Assembly (NCBI RefSeq): GCF_020360975.1
Contig: NW_025408668.1
Coordinates: 7,626,001 to 7,690,000 of the forward strand
DNA: 64,000 bases
Reading direction: 5' to 3'
Source of the DNA: Hirsutella rhossiliensis
Taxonomy: Eukaryota; Ascomycota; Sordariomycetes; Hypocreales; Ophiocordycipitaceae
Shown here: in pieces, positions 36,561 to 49,412 of the stretch
How positions within the stretch are numbered: the first letter of the stretch is position 1
How the letters are laid out: each line of letters opens with the position of its first letter
Program-made: the position numbers and the translations under genes
The notes under the pieces: model-generated
The model's database searches: none
Told to the model about the DNA's origin: nothing
What the model saw: the letters and a program-made list of their open reading frames with translations, nothing else

Positions 36561-38240
36561 TTATATTAAGGATAGACCGTCTCTAAATTTATAGAGTAAT
36601 CTAGGTCTTAATTCCTTCGTAAAAATATCAGCTATATTATCTTCTAATTTAATATAAAAAACTCTAATTTCCCCTTCTCTTATACTAGTTCTAGTATAGT
36701 AATAGGCTAATCTTATATGCTTAGACCTTTTATAAAATTCCGGATTTTCTACTAATTTAATAGTAGTAGTATTATCCGTTAAAATAGGAGGTATAGTATT
36801 AGGAATCTTAATAGATAGATCCTTAGTAATATTTTTAAAAAGCATATTTAAATAAACAGCTTCTTTATTTACCTCCCTAAGGCTAATATACTCTACTTCG
36901 TAGGTAGAAAGGGCAACGGCTTTCTACTTAGAGCAAGCCTAGCTTATTATATTATTATATATATAAAAACAGTAACCGGAAAAGGATTTTCCGTCCGTTA
37001 AATCCGACGCCTAGCTAGAGTCGGTAAAACCCTTATATATAGATAGGTAAAGGGATATTGCAATTATATTTAATCTTTAGGCTAGGAATTTATTTAAATA
37101 TTTCTAAATTATATTTAAAGCCTTAAAATACGTCTAGTCGGGCTTAGCCGCGAATCTAGCGCAGGAAATTACAGAATATAAGATATCTAGCCTAGTAAAT
37201 AAGGCTAAGTATAATAGAGATCCTATTTCTTTCTAAAATTATAATATATCTTCCTTAGAAGGTAATTCCTTTGCTTTTATAAGCTTAAAGCCTACTATAG
37301 CGGGTAAATTTAAAGTTCCTAAACCTTCTTTATTAAATTCCTTTAATTTATTTAAGGTATAATTTTCTTAGGATATATATAGCTCTTTATATTCTCGGTT
37401 TATTATAATATTTAGACCTAAGAAGTCTTTTATATCTCCTAAGATAGTAAAATCTAGGAATTTAGATAATTCTTTAAATAATCTTTCTTCTATTATAGAT
37501 TTAGAGGGCCCTACTATAAGAAAGTCGTCGACGTGAATTGCTAAGGCTATACTATAGTCCTTATTTATAAATACTCCTTTGTTTATTAAAAGAGGAAGAA
37601 ATCCGAGATTATTTAGTATAATTTTTAAATAATTATACTAGAGCTTAGGACTTTATTTTAGGCTATATAATGCTTTCTTTAGCTTTGCTTTAATTTAACC
37701 GGTTTTATATAGGTCTAGGAACTTAGTTAATTTAATTCCTTTAGCTCTATAAGCTAATCTATATTTTAAATAATATTCTTTAAGAGCGTATTCTTCGTAG
37801 CCTATAGGAAGATCGATATATACTTCGCTATCTATATCGGTATATACGAATGCATTTATTATATCTATTTATAAAGCTTCGAATTCGTAGATAATAGCTA
37901 AAATAAGTAGAATTCTAATAGATTCGGGTCTAGCTATAGTCGAGAAGGTATCTAGGAAATCTAAGCTATAGATCTACTTAAATCCCTATATTACGAAACG
38001 GGCTTTATATTTTATTATATTATTTTAACTATCCTTCTTAATAGTATAGACCTAGCGGCCTCCTATAGCCTCCCTATCCCTAGGGAGGTAGGAAAATTCC
38101 TAAGTTTTATATTTAATTAGCTAGATAATTTCCTTAATTATAGTATCTTTCTAAAATGCTATTTTAGGGCTATTTATTGCCTGTTTATAGGTCTTTAGAA
38201 TTTTTAGATCCTAATTTTCTATACTAGCTAGAATTAACTC
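36561..38240 (-). pseudogene. Copia-1 reverse transcriptase and RNase H
   Basis: Minus strand. The RNase H end, 36,845-36,561, is an open 94-codon frame with LTDNTTTIKLVENP, RSKHIRLAYY and DNIADIFTKEL, the standard Copia RNase H C-terminus. Upstream, STYEVEYISLREV continues it. RT lies about 38,240-37,100 with the YVDD box as HVDDF near 37,520. The rest is interrupted by RIP stops. The short open frame is a fragment of the retroelement, not a host gene. Confidence 0.88.
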
Positions 38241-38569
38241 TATAAAATCGCAGTTTAGAAATAAATTAACGTTAGGGTATTCGATATAGTTAGAATCGAA
38301 CCCTTCCGGCTTCTTAGGTAATTCTACTACTATTTTACTAGTAGTAGGAATAGGATCGTTATTTAGAGACTCTTCTTCTATAGAGGGCGAGGGACTTTTA
38401 TCTCTAGTTTCTCTAGTAGCTTCCTCTATAGGGATATAGCTTTCTAGCTTATCTTTATTCGGAATAAAATTAAAATCAAAGGTATTATTACTACTAGAGA
38501 TTTCTAGATTTTTTATAAATTTATTTTCTAGTATAGTAATATATCTAGAGATAGTAATCTTTCTCTTAG

Positions 38570-39540
38570 AAAAATCCTAGATTTTATATGCATTTTCTAA
38601 ATAGCCTACTATTATTCTATTAAAAGCTCTATTATCTAGCTTATCTTTAAGGTCTTTATTCTTATAATATATAAGGCTTCCGAAGGTCTTAATTTTATTT
38701 AAGGTCTCGAAGGGTAGTATTATATTATCCCTCTTTTCTATAGGACTTTTAAATCCTATCGTAGAATGCGGTAATCTATTATATAAATAGGTAGCTATTA
38801 AAACAGCTTCTCCCTATAGATATTTAGGAAGCCTAGTAGTAAATAAAAGAGCTCGTACTTTTTCTAATATAGTACGATTTATTCTTTCTATTCTACCGTT
38901 AGATTCCGGCGTCCTAGGAGGACTAGAATTAAAGGTAATTCCTTCTCTTTCGTAATAGAGTTTTATTTTATATATAAATTCTTTAGCATTATTAGAAAAT
39001 GCTTCTCTAATCCTAGTATTTTTAGGGTTATTTTCTACCCTATTTTTAAATTCTAGGAACCTATCTAGAGCTTCCCCTTTTTTCGAAGAAGGTATATTTC
39101 TAGATATCGGGTTCCTACGTCTAGGAAAGAAATATAATAGTAATATTTATTATAAGTAGGCACTTTAATTAGCCCCTAAATATCTAATACTATTTTTTTT
39201 AAATAGGTATAAGACTTATACGAAGGTTGTTTATTAACCTTATTCGTTGCTTTAGCTCTAATATATATTTCGTATTGCCTTATTTTATTTTCCTCTTTTA
39301 GAGGCATTTTTATATCCTTATTATATCTTTTTAATATTTCTAAAATCGCCCTACTATTTATATGCCCTAAGCGTAAGTGCTAAGTATAAAAATCTATATC
39401 CTTTGCCTTTAAAGATATAATAAGGATTAATTAGCTTTCTAATAAAGGTTCTATAGGAATATAATATAATTTATTTCTAAGAAATCCTTTAGTAAGGACC
39501 TTAGCCTTATTATCTAATAAAAGGACTTTATTTCCTCCTA
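38570..39540 (-). pseudogene. Copia-1 integrase relic
   Basis: Minus strand, with the conserved integrase segment PPRTPESNGRIERINRT near 38,870-38,930 and the zinc-binding region near 39,370-39,480. Located upstream of RT, which is the diagnostic Copia order. RIP stops throughout. Confidence 0.8.
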
Positions 39541-40149
39541 TTAAGGCATAGGTATTATTAAAATAAGATTAGGATAGTATATTTACCCTTAATTTAGGTA
39601 TATAAAAGTAGTCTCGAAGGATATACCTTTTACTACTATACGGGAACTTAAATACTAAGTCCCCCTTTCCTTTTACTAATATAAAGGAAGCTTTTCCCTA
39701 GTAAACTTTAGACTTAATTTCTTTATAGTTAATAAGGAAATTTTTATTTAATACTATATGCCTAGTAGCTCTAGTATTATATATAAAATTAAAGATCCTT
39801 TTATTCTTATAACTAGGAAATCCTCCTTCTCTTACCTTTAAGACTAATTCCTTTATTCTAGGAATCGAGGCTTTTAAAGGTCCTAAAAGAGAGTCTTTAT
39901 TAGCTTTTACTATAGGGGTATTTATAGAGGTTAAAATTACCTCTAAATCCTTAGACGTTTATATAGGGTCGGAGCCTAGAAAGGTCTATAAGGTCGATAT
40001 CTAGGTCTATATTTTCTTACGAAGCTATATTTAAGACCTTATTACTATCTTCTAAATCGGACTCTAGCTCAGTAATTCGAGCCTTCCTTCTTATTAGTAG
40101 TAGAAATGCTACTAGAAGGATTTCTTCCTAGAGGAAGAAGAAAAGAAGA

Positions 40150-40960
40150 TTTTCTTCTTAGAAATTCGAGTCCTATCGTCCCTTTTTCCTTTATTTAATA
40201 CCTAATAAGGGAGCCTTATTCGGTGTAATTTATAGTAATTTACTATAAAATGCCCTGGTTTTTTGCATTCCTTATAATAAGGAGTATCTATAGAATTTCT
40301 ATAGGATTTCTAAGGCTTCCTTCATATTAGGAAGGCTTTCTCCGAAGATTTATCTATATCCTTTATTCTTCTAGCTTCGTCTAAAAGACTAGCTGTTAGG
40401 GATTCGAGGGTAAACGCCGCAGAATTATACCTAAGGCTCTACGTAATATTTATAATATAGCTTCTAAATTCCTTATTAAGGCAATTAAGAATCTATGCTA
40501 TAAGGATAACTTCTAGAATTTCTATATTACGGGATTTTAAATCCTCGTAGATTTCTTTTACCTTATAAAGGTATTTCTCTAAATTAGAGCCCGAGGGACT
40601 AAGATTAAAGAGCTGCTTTATAAGCAAATAATTCGACGAGAAATTCGACGGATTATATAGCTTTATAAGCTTATCCTAAGCAGCTTTAGCATTTATTAAA
40701 TGCTTAATTTGCATTAAAGGGCTATCTTCGACTCGAAGAAAAATCTAGGATAAAGCTTCTATAGTCTTTATATGATTTTCTTACTCTAAGGTAGCGATAA
40801 GCTTTTCCTTAGTAAGGATAGCTCTTATCCTCGTAGTCTAAAGAGTATAATTTAAATTTCCCCTTAAGTCTAGAGAATTTATATTCTTTCTATCTACCTA
40901 TTTTATATAAATTCGGTATTATTTCGTTCGTAGGGATCGAGAAGTCTAGGCGGGAGTTTA
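40150..40960 (-). pseudogene. Copia-1 gag relic with zinc knuckle
   Basis: Minus strand. A CCHC zinc knuckle with YYKECKKPGHF is visible near 40,240-40,290; the first and last cysteines have become tyrosine. Upstream lies the capsid-like region to about 40,960. Confidence 0.75.
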
Positions 40961-41093
40961 AGAGCGTAGGAAGGTAGAAAAAGTCGTTAGGGGGATTTTC
41001 GAAAGGAATTTTAATCTGGTATTTCGACAAGGAATTTTAAAGGTATAAGTAGTTGATTTCCTAGCTTAAAAGGAGTAAGCCGGGCTTATAACC

Positions 41094-41660
41094 TCTTAAG
41101 GTATATAAGCAAAAGCGGAATTTTAGGAAATCAAGGAATTATATAAGACTATATAATAGAGGGGAAGAAGGAGTATAAGGTAGGATTTTTAACGGAATTT
41201 ATTAGTAGTATATTAGTATATAGAAGAGGTGTTAAAGTTTATAATTCCCGTCTATCTACTAGCGGATATACTGTCTTATATAGATAATTATAGCTGAACG
41301 GAAGAACCTTTCGGGACTAGATTTAGGCTGCCGTATAGCCCTAAGACTAGGAAATTCCGTGATACCTCGAGTAAGTCTAGAAGTATCTTAGTTCTACTAA
41401 TATTCGTGTTTAAAGGAGGTTAGTCGTGCCGGTATTCTTAAGAGGTCTTAGCTAGCATTCTAAGCTAGCTCTATTCCTTCGATTCCCGATTATACGATAA
41501 CCGGCAACCCGTTTAATGCATAATAATATATAAAATAACGAGCGATTCTTACTCTATAGGATAAGATTTTATCTATAATTAATATACTACTTATTAGCTT
41601 ATATAATTAAGAGAGTATATTATAGCTACTTTATTTATAGTAGGAACACCGTTCCTTACA
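41094..41660 (-). repeat. Copia-1 5' LTR
   Basis: 567 bp from TCTTAAGG to CCTTACA. The boundary on the inner side is set by comparison with the 568-bp LTRs of Copia-2 and Copia-3. Confidence 0.9.
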
Positions 41661-42452
41661 CTTATATAAGCGAGATAAGGTAGCCGCTATATAGTAGTAT
41701 TATAGGTCGCGCTACGCTTACTAAGAGATATAAGTAAACGCGTTAATTAGCGTAAAGGCGGTAGAATATAGTCGCCCGGCGTACTAAGAGGCGGGGTGCC
41801 GCTACGCGGAGTAGAGACGCTAGCAGGCGTACGAGGGCCTATAGTAGTTATAATATAGCGCGGCGCGGCGATAAAAGTTAAGTAGAGTAAGGGCGCGCGC
41901 GTAGAGGGAGTAAAGCTTAAAGGAGGAAAAAGAAAGAAAGAAAGAGAGGGGATAAAAAAGGGGTATTTATATATAGTAAGGCACGCGTATAGTTAGTAAA
42001 GTATAGGGGTATATATATAGAGGAGGGAAGGATAGGGCGGAATAGGCGAATAAAAGGGCGGTATATAGAGGGATAGGGCGAGTATAAAGTAAAAGGAAGC
42101 GACCGCGCGCGCTAAGAAAAAAGGGATAGCGATAATAGAAAGGTAGTAAGAAAGGAATAAGAGCGCTACCGATAAGAGGGGGAGAGTAAGGGTAGTATTA
42201 TAGGCTATACTTATAAAAGGCTAAGGTTATATTATAGCGACTATACTAAAGTCGGGCCGATATAAACCTATATAAAAGTAAAGCTTAACTTAAATTTAAG
42301 CTAAATAGCACTTAAATATAAGTCGAGCTAAGGACTAAGGAAGATAGATAACTATCGCGACTAAGATAGAGTTTTCCTCTTTTCTTCTTAGCTTTAGATA
42401 AATAATTATACGGCCCTATACTACTATACTAAGTATACGCTAGCCCTTAATA
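41661..42452 (-). mobile_element. 3' end fragment of a G2-like chromovirus
   Basis: 792 bp, the reverse complement of about 59,840-60,640, so it covers the LTR and part of the antisense frame of a G2-type element. The right edge (AGCCCTTAATA) is the element end and abuts CTACC of Copia-2. The left edge is Copia-1, which inserted into it. Confidence 0.85.
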
Positions 42453-42479
42453 CTACCTATTTATATAATAGATTATTAT

Positions 42480-44689
42480 ATTCTATAATAGGATTTAAAA
42501 GTCTTATAAAAAAGGGGGATAATATAATACTACCTTTTAAGACCTTAAATAAAATTAAGACCTTTAAAAGCCTTATATATTATAAGAATAAAGACCTTAA
42601 AGATAAGCTAGATAATAAAGCTTTAAAGGGAGTAATAGTAGGCTATTTAGAAAATATATATAAAATCTAGGATTTTACTAAGAGAAAGATTATTATTTCT
42701 AGAGATATTATTATACTAGAAAATAAATTTATAAAAAATCTAGAAATTTCTAGTAATAATAATACCTTTGATTTTAATTCTATTCTAAATAAAGATAAGC
42801 TAGAAAGCCATATCCCTATAAAGGAAGCTATTAAAGAACCTAGAGATAAAAGTCCCTTACCCTCTATAGAAAAAGAGTCTTTAAATAACGATCCTATTCT
42901 TACTACTAGTAAAATAATAGTAGAATTACCTAAGAAGCTAAAAGGGTTCGATTCTAACTATATTAAATACCCTAACGTTAATTTATTTTTAAACTATAAT
43001 TTTATAAAGTTAATTCTAGCTAGTATAGAAAATTAAGATCTAAAAATTCTAAAGACCTATAAATAGGTAGTAAATAGCTTTAAAGTAGTATTTTAAAAAG
43101 AAGCTATAATTAAGGAAATTATCTAGCTAATTAAATATAAAACTTAGGAATTTTCCTACCTCCTTAAGGATAGGGAGGCTATAGGAGGCCGCTAGGTCTA
43201 TACTATTAAGAAGGATAGTTAAAATAATATAATAAAATATAAAGCCCGTTTTATAATATAGGGATTTAAGTAGATCTATAGCTTAGATTTCCTAGATACC
43301 TTCTTAACTATAGCTAGACCTAAATTTATTAGAATTCTACTTATTTTAGCTATTATCTATAAATTTAAATCTTTATAAATAGATATAATAAATACCTTTA
43401 TATATACTAATATAAATAGTAAAGTATATATCGATCTTCCTATAAGCTATAAAGAATATACTCTTAAAGAATATTATTTAAAATATAGATTAGCTTATAG
43501 AGTAAAAGGAATTAAATTAACTAAATTCCTAGACCTATATAAAACCGGTTAAATTAAAGCAAAGCTAAAGAAAGCATTATATAGCCTAAAATAATATCCT
43601 TAGCTCTAGTATAGTTATTTAAAAATTATACTAAATAAACTCGGATTTCTTTTTCTTTTAATAAATAAAGGAGTATTAATAAATAAGGACTATAGTATAG
43701 CCTTAGCAATTTACGTTAATAACTTTCTTATAGTAAGGCCTTCTAGATCTTTAATAGAAGAAAGATTATTTAAAGAATTATTTAAATTCCTAGATTCTAC
43801 TATCTTAAAAGATATAAAAGACTTCTTAGGTTTAAATACTATAATAAACTAAGAGAATAAAGAGCTATATATATCCTAAGAAAATTATACCTTAAATAAA
43901 TTAAAGGAATTTAATAAAGAAGGTTTAGGAACTTCGAATTTACCTGCTATAGTAGGCTTTAAGCTTATAAAAGCAAAGGAATTACCTTTTAAGGAAGATA
44001 TATTATAATTTTAGAAAGAAATAGGATCTCTATTATACTTAGCCTTATTTACTAGGCTAGATATCTTATATTCTATAATTTCCTACGCTAGATTCGCGGC
44101 TAAGCCCGACTAGACGTATTTTAAGGCTTTAAATATAATTTAGAAATATTTAAATAAATTCCCTAGCCTAAAAATTAAATATAATTGCAATATCCCTTTT
44201 ACCTATCTATATATAAAGGGTTTTACCGACTCTAGCTAGGCGTTGGATTTAACGGACGGAAAATCCTTTTCTAGTTACTATTTTTATATATATAATAATA
44301 TAATAAGCTAGGCTTACTCTAAGTAGAAAGCCGTTGCCCTTTCTACCTACGAAGCAGAGTATATTAGCCTTAGGGAGGCAAATAAAGAAGCTGTTTATTT
44401 AAATATGCTTTTTAAAAATATTACTAAGGATCTATCTATTAAGATTCCTAATACTATACTTCTTTATTTAACGGATAATACTACTACTATTAAATTAGTA
44501 GAAAATCCGGAATTTTATAAAAGGTCTAAGTATATAAGATTAGCCTATTACTATACTAGAACTAGTATAAGAAAAAGGGAAATTAAAGTTTTTTATATTA
44601 AATTAAAAGATAATATAGCTAATATTATTATAAAGGAATTAAGACCTAGATTACTCTATAAATTTAAAGACGGTCTATCCTTAATATAA
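42480..44689 (+). pseudogene. Copia-2 integrase C-part, RT and RNase H relic
   Basis: Plus strand. RT has the YVDD box mutated to YVNNF near 43,715, and the RNase H end 44,405-44,689 is an open 94-codon frame differing from the Copia-1 copy at several codons, mostly by RIP-type changes. Upstream frames are interrupted by stops. Confidence 0.87.
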
Positions 44690-45058
44690 GTTCCTAAGTA
44701 ATTAAAAAGGGTTTTTAGATATTTCTTATACTTTCTATATCTTTCCCTTACTAGGTTTTTCCTTTTTAGGTTTCTTAAAGAAATACTTACTAGGTTTTTA
44801 TCTATTAAGATTTTCCTAGTAATAATAGGTTTTACCTTATATAAGGTTATCCTATAAATAATTATTATAACTATAGATTTTTCCTACTATAGGTTTTTCT
44901 ATTAGTATATACCTAAGGATTTTTCCTAAGAAAGAATAGGTTTTTATATATCCTATTAAGGTATAAGAATAGTTTTCCTAAATTAGGTTTTTACCCTATA
45001 TATATACTACTATAAATAAATTAGTAAAGAGTATATAAATCTACTCTTTAAAGGAGGC

Positions 45059-45626
45059 TATAAGGAACGGTATTCCTACTATAAATAAAGTAGCTATAAT
45101 ATACTCTCCTAATTATATAAGCTAATAAGTAGTATATTAATTATAAATAAAATCCTATATTATAGAGTAAGAATCGCTCGTTATTTTATATATTATTATA
45201 TATTAAACGGGTTACCGGTTATTATATAATTAGGAATCGAAGAAATAGAGCTAGCTTAGAATGCTAGCTAAGACCTCTTAAGAACACCGGCACGACTAAC
45301 CTCCTTTAAATATAAATATTAATAGAACTAAGATACTTCTTAATATACTCGAGGTATTACTATATTCTTTAGTCTTAGGGCTATATAGTAGCTTAAATCT
45401 AGTCCTAAAAGGTTCTTTTATTTAGCTATAATTATCTATATAAGATAGTATATCCGCTAGTAGATAGAGAGAGGATTATTAACTTAAATACCTCTTTTAT
45501 ATACTAATATATTACTAATAAATTCTATTAAAAATCCTACCTTATACTCCTTCTTCCCCTTCATTATATAGTCTTATATAATTCCTTAATTTCCTAAAAT
45601 TCCGTTTTTACTTATATACCTTAAGA
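45059..45626 (+). repeat. Copia-2 3' LTR
   Basis: 568 bp, TATAAGG to CCTTAAGA. Followed by CTTAT, inside the G4-like fragment. Confidence 0.9.
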
Positions 45627-46045
45627 CTTATTAACGTATTAGCACGCCTAAATATCCTATAACTATATATAAAATAGTAAAATAAGAGAATAAGGGAAAA
45701 CTATTTATACTACCTATTAAATATTACTAAGGAAAATAAAACTAAACTATAACTTTATTAAGACCTTAATAATAAAAAAGAGAAAGATAGTTATAACTAA
45801 ATAAAAGAAAGATAAGACCTATCTATTACTTTTAACTACCCCTCTTTTTTATTAATATAGTAGGAACTAACTAAAGCGCCCCCTTCCGCTATATTAAATA
45901 CCTTTAGAAATACTAAAACTACCTTATCCTTTACTCTTTCCTTATCCTTTATATTAAGACCTATCTTTATTAGTATAGTACTTACCTTAGCCTTAGTAAA
46001 TAGTAAGGTATATTATTATAAAGTATAGCCTATATCGCTATTAAT
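45627..46045 (-). mobile_element. G4-like fragment, left half
   Basis: Reverse complement of about 20,900-21,317 of G4: the end of its antisense frame and the spacer towards the chromodomain. The right edge at 46,045 is the TTAAT target of G1. The other half is at 59,415-59,839. Confidence 0.85.
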
Positions 46046-46231
46046 TATAAGAGTCTTTAACTATTATAGGTTATAGGCTTAGGCTATAGCCTAAGCTATA
46101 TAGTTATATATAGAGGGCCGGATCCTATATATATATATATAGGCTAGCCGCTTATAAGAGAGCTCTATATAGCTTATTAATATTATCCTATAAACGGTAC
46201 TTATACGTATACCTTTACTTACTTTATAATA
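46046..46231 (+). repeat. G1 5' LTR
   Basis: 186 bp, TATAAGAG to TATAATA. Contains a palindromic segment around TAGGCTTAGGCTATAGCCTA and an alternating TA run near 46,126. Confidence 0.92.
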
Positions 46232-46309
46232 GTATAAGCTATTAATTAATAGATCTAATAAATATCTCTCTAGAAAGGGCACCTCCCCTTTAAGGAAGTA
46301 CTCCGCCCC

Positions 46310-47310
46310 TCCTTAAATAGATAGGAAGTATCGTAGCTATCTTAAAAGCGATTAAAAGTATAATAGCTAGTAAGAAGGACGAGGTTCTCGCTATATTAAG
46401 GGAGCTATCTATAAGACTAGCTTTAACCCCTATAACCTTTATAACGCTAGTTACGGCGGCGATACTATTAACGTAGAAGCCGCTCCCTTAGCTAACTTAA
46501 GATAGTAAGCTAGAGTCCTTTTACTTCTTCCTTAGCTAGCTATAAATAAAGTTTATAACTAACGAGAAATAGGGCCTAAATAGCTATTATAATATAGCGT
46601 AGTATTCGCTCCTTTATATACTACTAGAGCCTTAGATATAGTAGATCTCCGGATTCTAGGATAAGGGCGGCCTTAAGGGCAAACGCGACCTTTAAGACTT
46701 CTTCTAATACCTTATATATACGTTCGGTAATATATAGGAGCGGGAGAAAGTATAAGATAGGCTATAGACCCTTAAGTAAAGAGATAGATAAACCTATAGC
46801 GAATTCCTTTTTAATTTTAAAGAGACGCTCTTATAGGTAGCGGGGACTATAATATAGGAAGATAGCGCGAAGCTTATATAGCTATAGAATTCGATTACGC
46901 TAGCCTTATAGGAGCTACTTATCCCTATAATTATACCTATTAACTACGGCGAGTATATAAGCCGGTTAATAAAGGTAGCTTAGGGCTATAAATAAATGCT
47001 GCGTTTTTAAAAGCTCTATAAGCGTACGCTATATAGCGGCGACGGGATTACCGCCCCTCTATAAGATAAATAACCGGCTATTAATATAGACGGGGATACC
47101 TTAATATTAGCTACCTATATAGACTAGGCTAAACGCGGTAAGAAGACGCCGTCGACTACCCCTTATACCGCCCTATACTCTAAGTAGCGGGCGAAGTAAG
47201 TAATAAGCGAGAAAATTAGGAAGAGGAAGGCTAACGGCCGCTGCCTACGTTATAGAGTATCTACGTACTTTATATTAAAATACCCCTTCTTTTTAGCTAA
47301 GTAGCCCGTA
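46310..47310 (+). pseudogene. G1 gag relic with zinc knuckle
   Basis: Plus-strand frame with a Gypsy capsid region around 46,500-46,950 (IKFITNEKQGLNSYYNIAQY; FNFKETLLQ) and a zinc knuckle near 47,225-47,285 reading CLRYRVSTYFILKYP. The expected C-x2-C-x4-H-x4-C keeps its first Cys; the others read Tyr, exactly the RIP outcome for TGC/TGT and CAC codons. Confidence 0.8.
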
Positions 47311-47479
47311 GCGGTTTAAGTAGTAAAGATAAAACCGCTCCTAGCCTTAGATAATAAGGAGGACTCCGCCCCCCTAGGCTTAAAGGAAAAAGAGTAGCTC
47401 TAGAGTAAAGATAGGCTCTAGAGCCCTAATTACTAGTACTAGTAAGGGAGAAGGAGGAATTATCCGCTTATATAAAAAA

Positions 47480-48475
47480 GGAGCTTACTTTAATATAGGT
47501 TATAATTAATAACTCCTTACTTATTACCGCCCTTATAAATAAGGGCTACTAGTACTATACTATAGTTAATAAGGCGCTTATATAAGAGATATAAATACTA
47601 ATAGAAAAGATCGCCCTAAGGTAAGTAAAGGGCGCCTTAAGCGTAATAAAGGGTATAGTAATTAAGGGTATTACGTAGCTAGCTATAGAGGTTAATAGGT
47701 ACTATAAGCTTATTATAGCCTATATAATCCCTTAACTAAAATTTCCCTTAATCCTTAGGAAACCCTAGTTATTATATATAGAGTTATACTTAGTTCTATA
47801 TTAAAGGAAGCTATAGTTTAGGCCTATATAATAGTAGGTCTACTATAACGATAGTTTTATAGGTATAGTACTAAGCGTATAAGCTTTATACTTCGTATAA
47901 AAAGTCCTTGCCTCTATCTTTATAGGAACCGTATAATAGGTAGAGCGGGGGCAAGGCTAAGTAGCGGCCGATATAGCGGTTTATATAGTTAGCTTAGTAA
48001 ATATCGATAAGGCCTTTTAAATAAAGAAGCTAAAGTCGCCCTCTAAGCTATAGTAGTAGATATTAAAGCGCTTTTATAACCTCCTACCGCTATTTAAGTC
48101 CTAAGAAGCGGATAAGCTTAACCTATATAAGCTAAGGGTAGACTATAGGATCGTACTCTATACTAATAAGAAGGGGTAGGAACTACTTATACTATTTAGA
48201 CTATTATATAGTATATTATACGTAGAGCTACTAGTACTAAAGAAGACGCTAAGGGACCTCTTAAATAAGGGTTTTATTTAAGTAAGTAGCTCTAAAGTAA
48301 GAGCGCTAGTCCTATTTATATATAAACTAAGGGGTAGGATATAGTTTTATTATAACTATAGGGCTCTAAATGTAATTATAAGGCTAGACCGCTACCTCTT
48401 ACCCTTAATCTTAGATATACTTTATAACCTTTTAAAGGCAAAGTAGTTTATAAAGCTAAATATAAAATAAGCGTT
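47480..48475 (+). pseudogene. G1 pol relic, part 1 (protease to RT start)
   Basis: Plus strand. Protease-like region about 47,500-47,700; RT start about 48,040-48,475 with RLDRYPLPLILDIL and AKQFIKLNIKQAF, the classic Gypsy RT motif 1-2 block. Cut by Copia-3 just after GCGTT (48,471-48,475). Confidence 0.82.
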
Positions 48476-49043
48476 TCTTAAGGTATATAAGTAAAAGCGG
48501 GATTTTAGGAAATTAAGGAATTACGTAAAACTAAGTAATAAAGGAGAAGAAGGAGTATAAGGTAGGATTTTTAATAGAATTTATTAGTAATATATTAGTA
48601 TATAGAAGAGGTATTAAAGTTAATAATTCTCTATCTATCTACTAGCGGATATACTATCTTATATAGATAATTATAGCTAAACGGAAGAACCTTTTAGGAC
48701 TAGATTTAGGCTGCTATATAGCCCTAAGACTAGGGAATTTTATAATACCTTACGTAAATCTAGAAGTATCTTAGTTCTACTAATATTCGTGTTTAAAGGA
48801 GGTTAGTCGTGCCGGTATTCTTAAGAGGTCTTAGCTAGTATTCTAAGCTAGCTCTATTCCTTCGATTCCCGATTATACGATAACCGGCAACCCGTTTAAT
48901 ATATAATAATATAGAAAATAACGAGCGATTCTTACTTTATAGGATAAGATTTTATCTATAATTAATATACTACTTATTAGCTTATATAATTAGGAGAGTA
49001 TATTATAGCTACTTTATTTATAGTAGGAACACCGTTCCTTATA
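48476..49043 (-). repeat. Copia-3 3' LTR
   Basis: 568 bp. A polypurine tract (GGGAGGC on the minus strand) lies just inside. Confidence 0.93.
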
Positions 49044-49412
49044 GCCTCCCTTAAAGAGTAGATTTATATACTCTTTACTAATTTATTTATAGTAGTATAT
49101 ATATAGGTAAAAACCTAATTTAGGAAAACTATTCTTATACCTTAGTAGGATATATAAAAACCTATTCTTTTTTAAGAAAAAACTCCTTAGGTATATACTA
49201 ATAGAAAACCTATAGTAGGAAAAATCTATAGTTATAATAATTATTTATAGGATAACCTTATATAAGGTAAAACCTATTATTACTAGGAAAATCTTAATAG
49301 ATAAAAACCTAGTAAATATTTCTCTAGGAAACCTAAAAAGGAAAAACCTAGTAAGGGAAAGATATAGAAAGTATAAGAAATATCTAAAAACCCCTTTTAA
49401 TTACTTAAGAAC

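Larger units (their letters stand above)
35739..41660 (-). mobile_element. Ty1/Copia element Copia-1
   Basis: A 5.9-kb Copia element on the minus strand. Right LTR 41,094-41,660 (567 bp) is complete; left LTR 35,739-36,190 lacks its outermost 115 bp. A purine tract (AAGGGAGGC on the minus strand) abuts the left LTR, and GGTTATAAGCCCGG next to the right LTR is the primer-binding-site candidate. Gag, integrase, RT and RNase H follow in Copia order on the minus strand. The right LTR is followed by CTTAT and lies inside a Gypsy fragment. Confidence 0.9.
42453..45626 (+). mobile_element. Copia-2, 5'-truncated
   Basis: Plus-strand Copia copy closely related to Copia-1 and -3. It begins in the middle of the integrase region where the G2-like fragment interrupts it, and ends with a complete LTR. 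A purine tract (AAAGGAGGC) abuts the LTR at 45,059. It forms the left arm of a large inverted repeat with Copia-3. Confidence 0.9.

Noticed and set aside
36561..36845. Open 94-codon frames at 36,561-36,845, 44,405-44,689 and 49,413-49,697 as independent genes
   Set aside because: They are the RNase H ends of three Copia copies, recognised by DNTTTIKLVENP and by their constant distance from the LTR.
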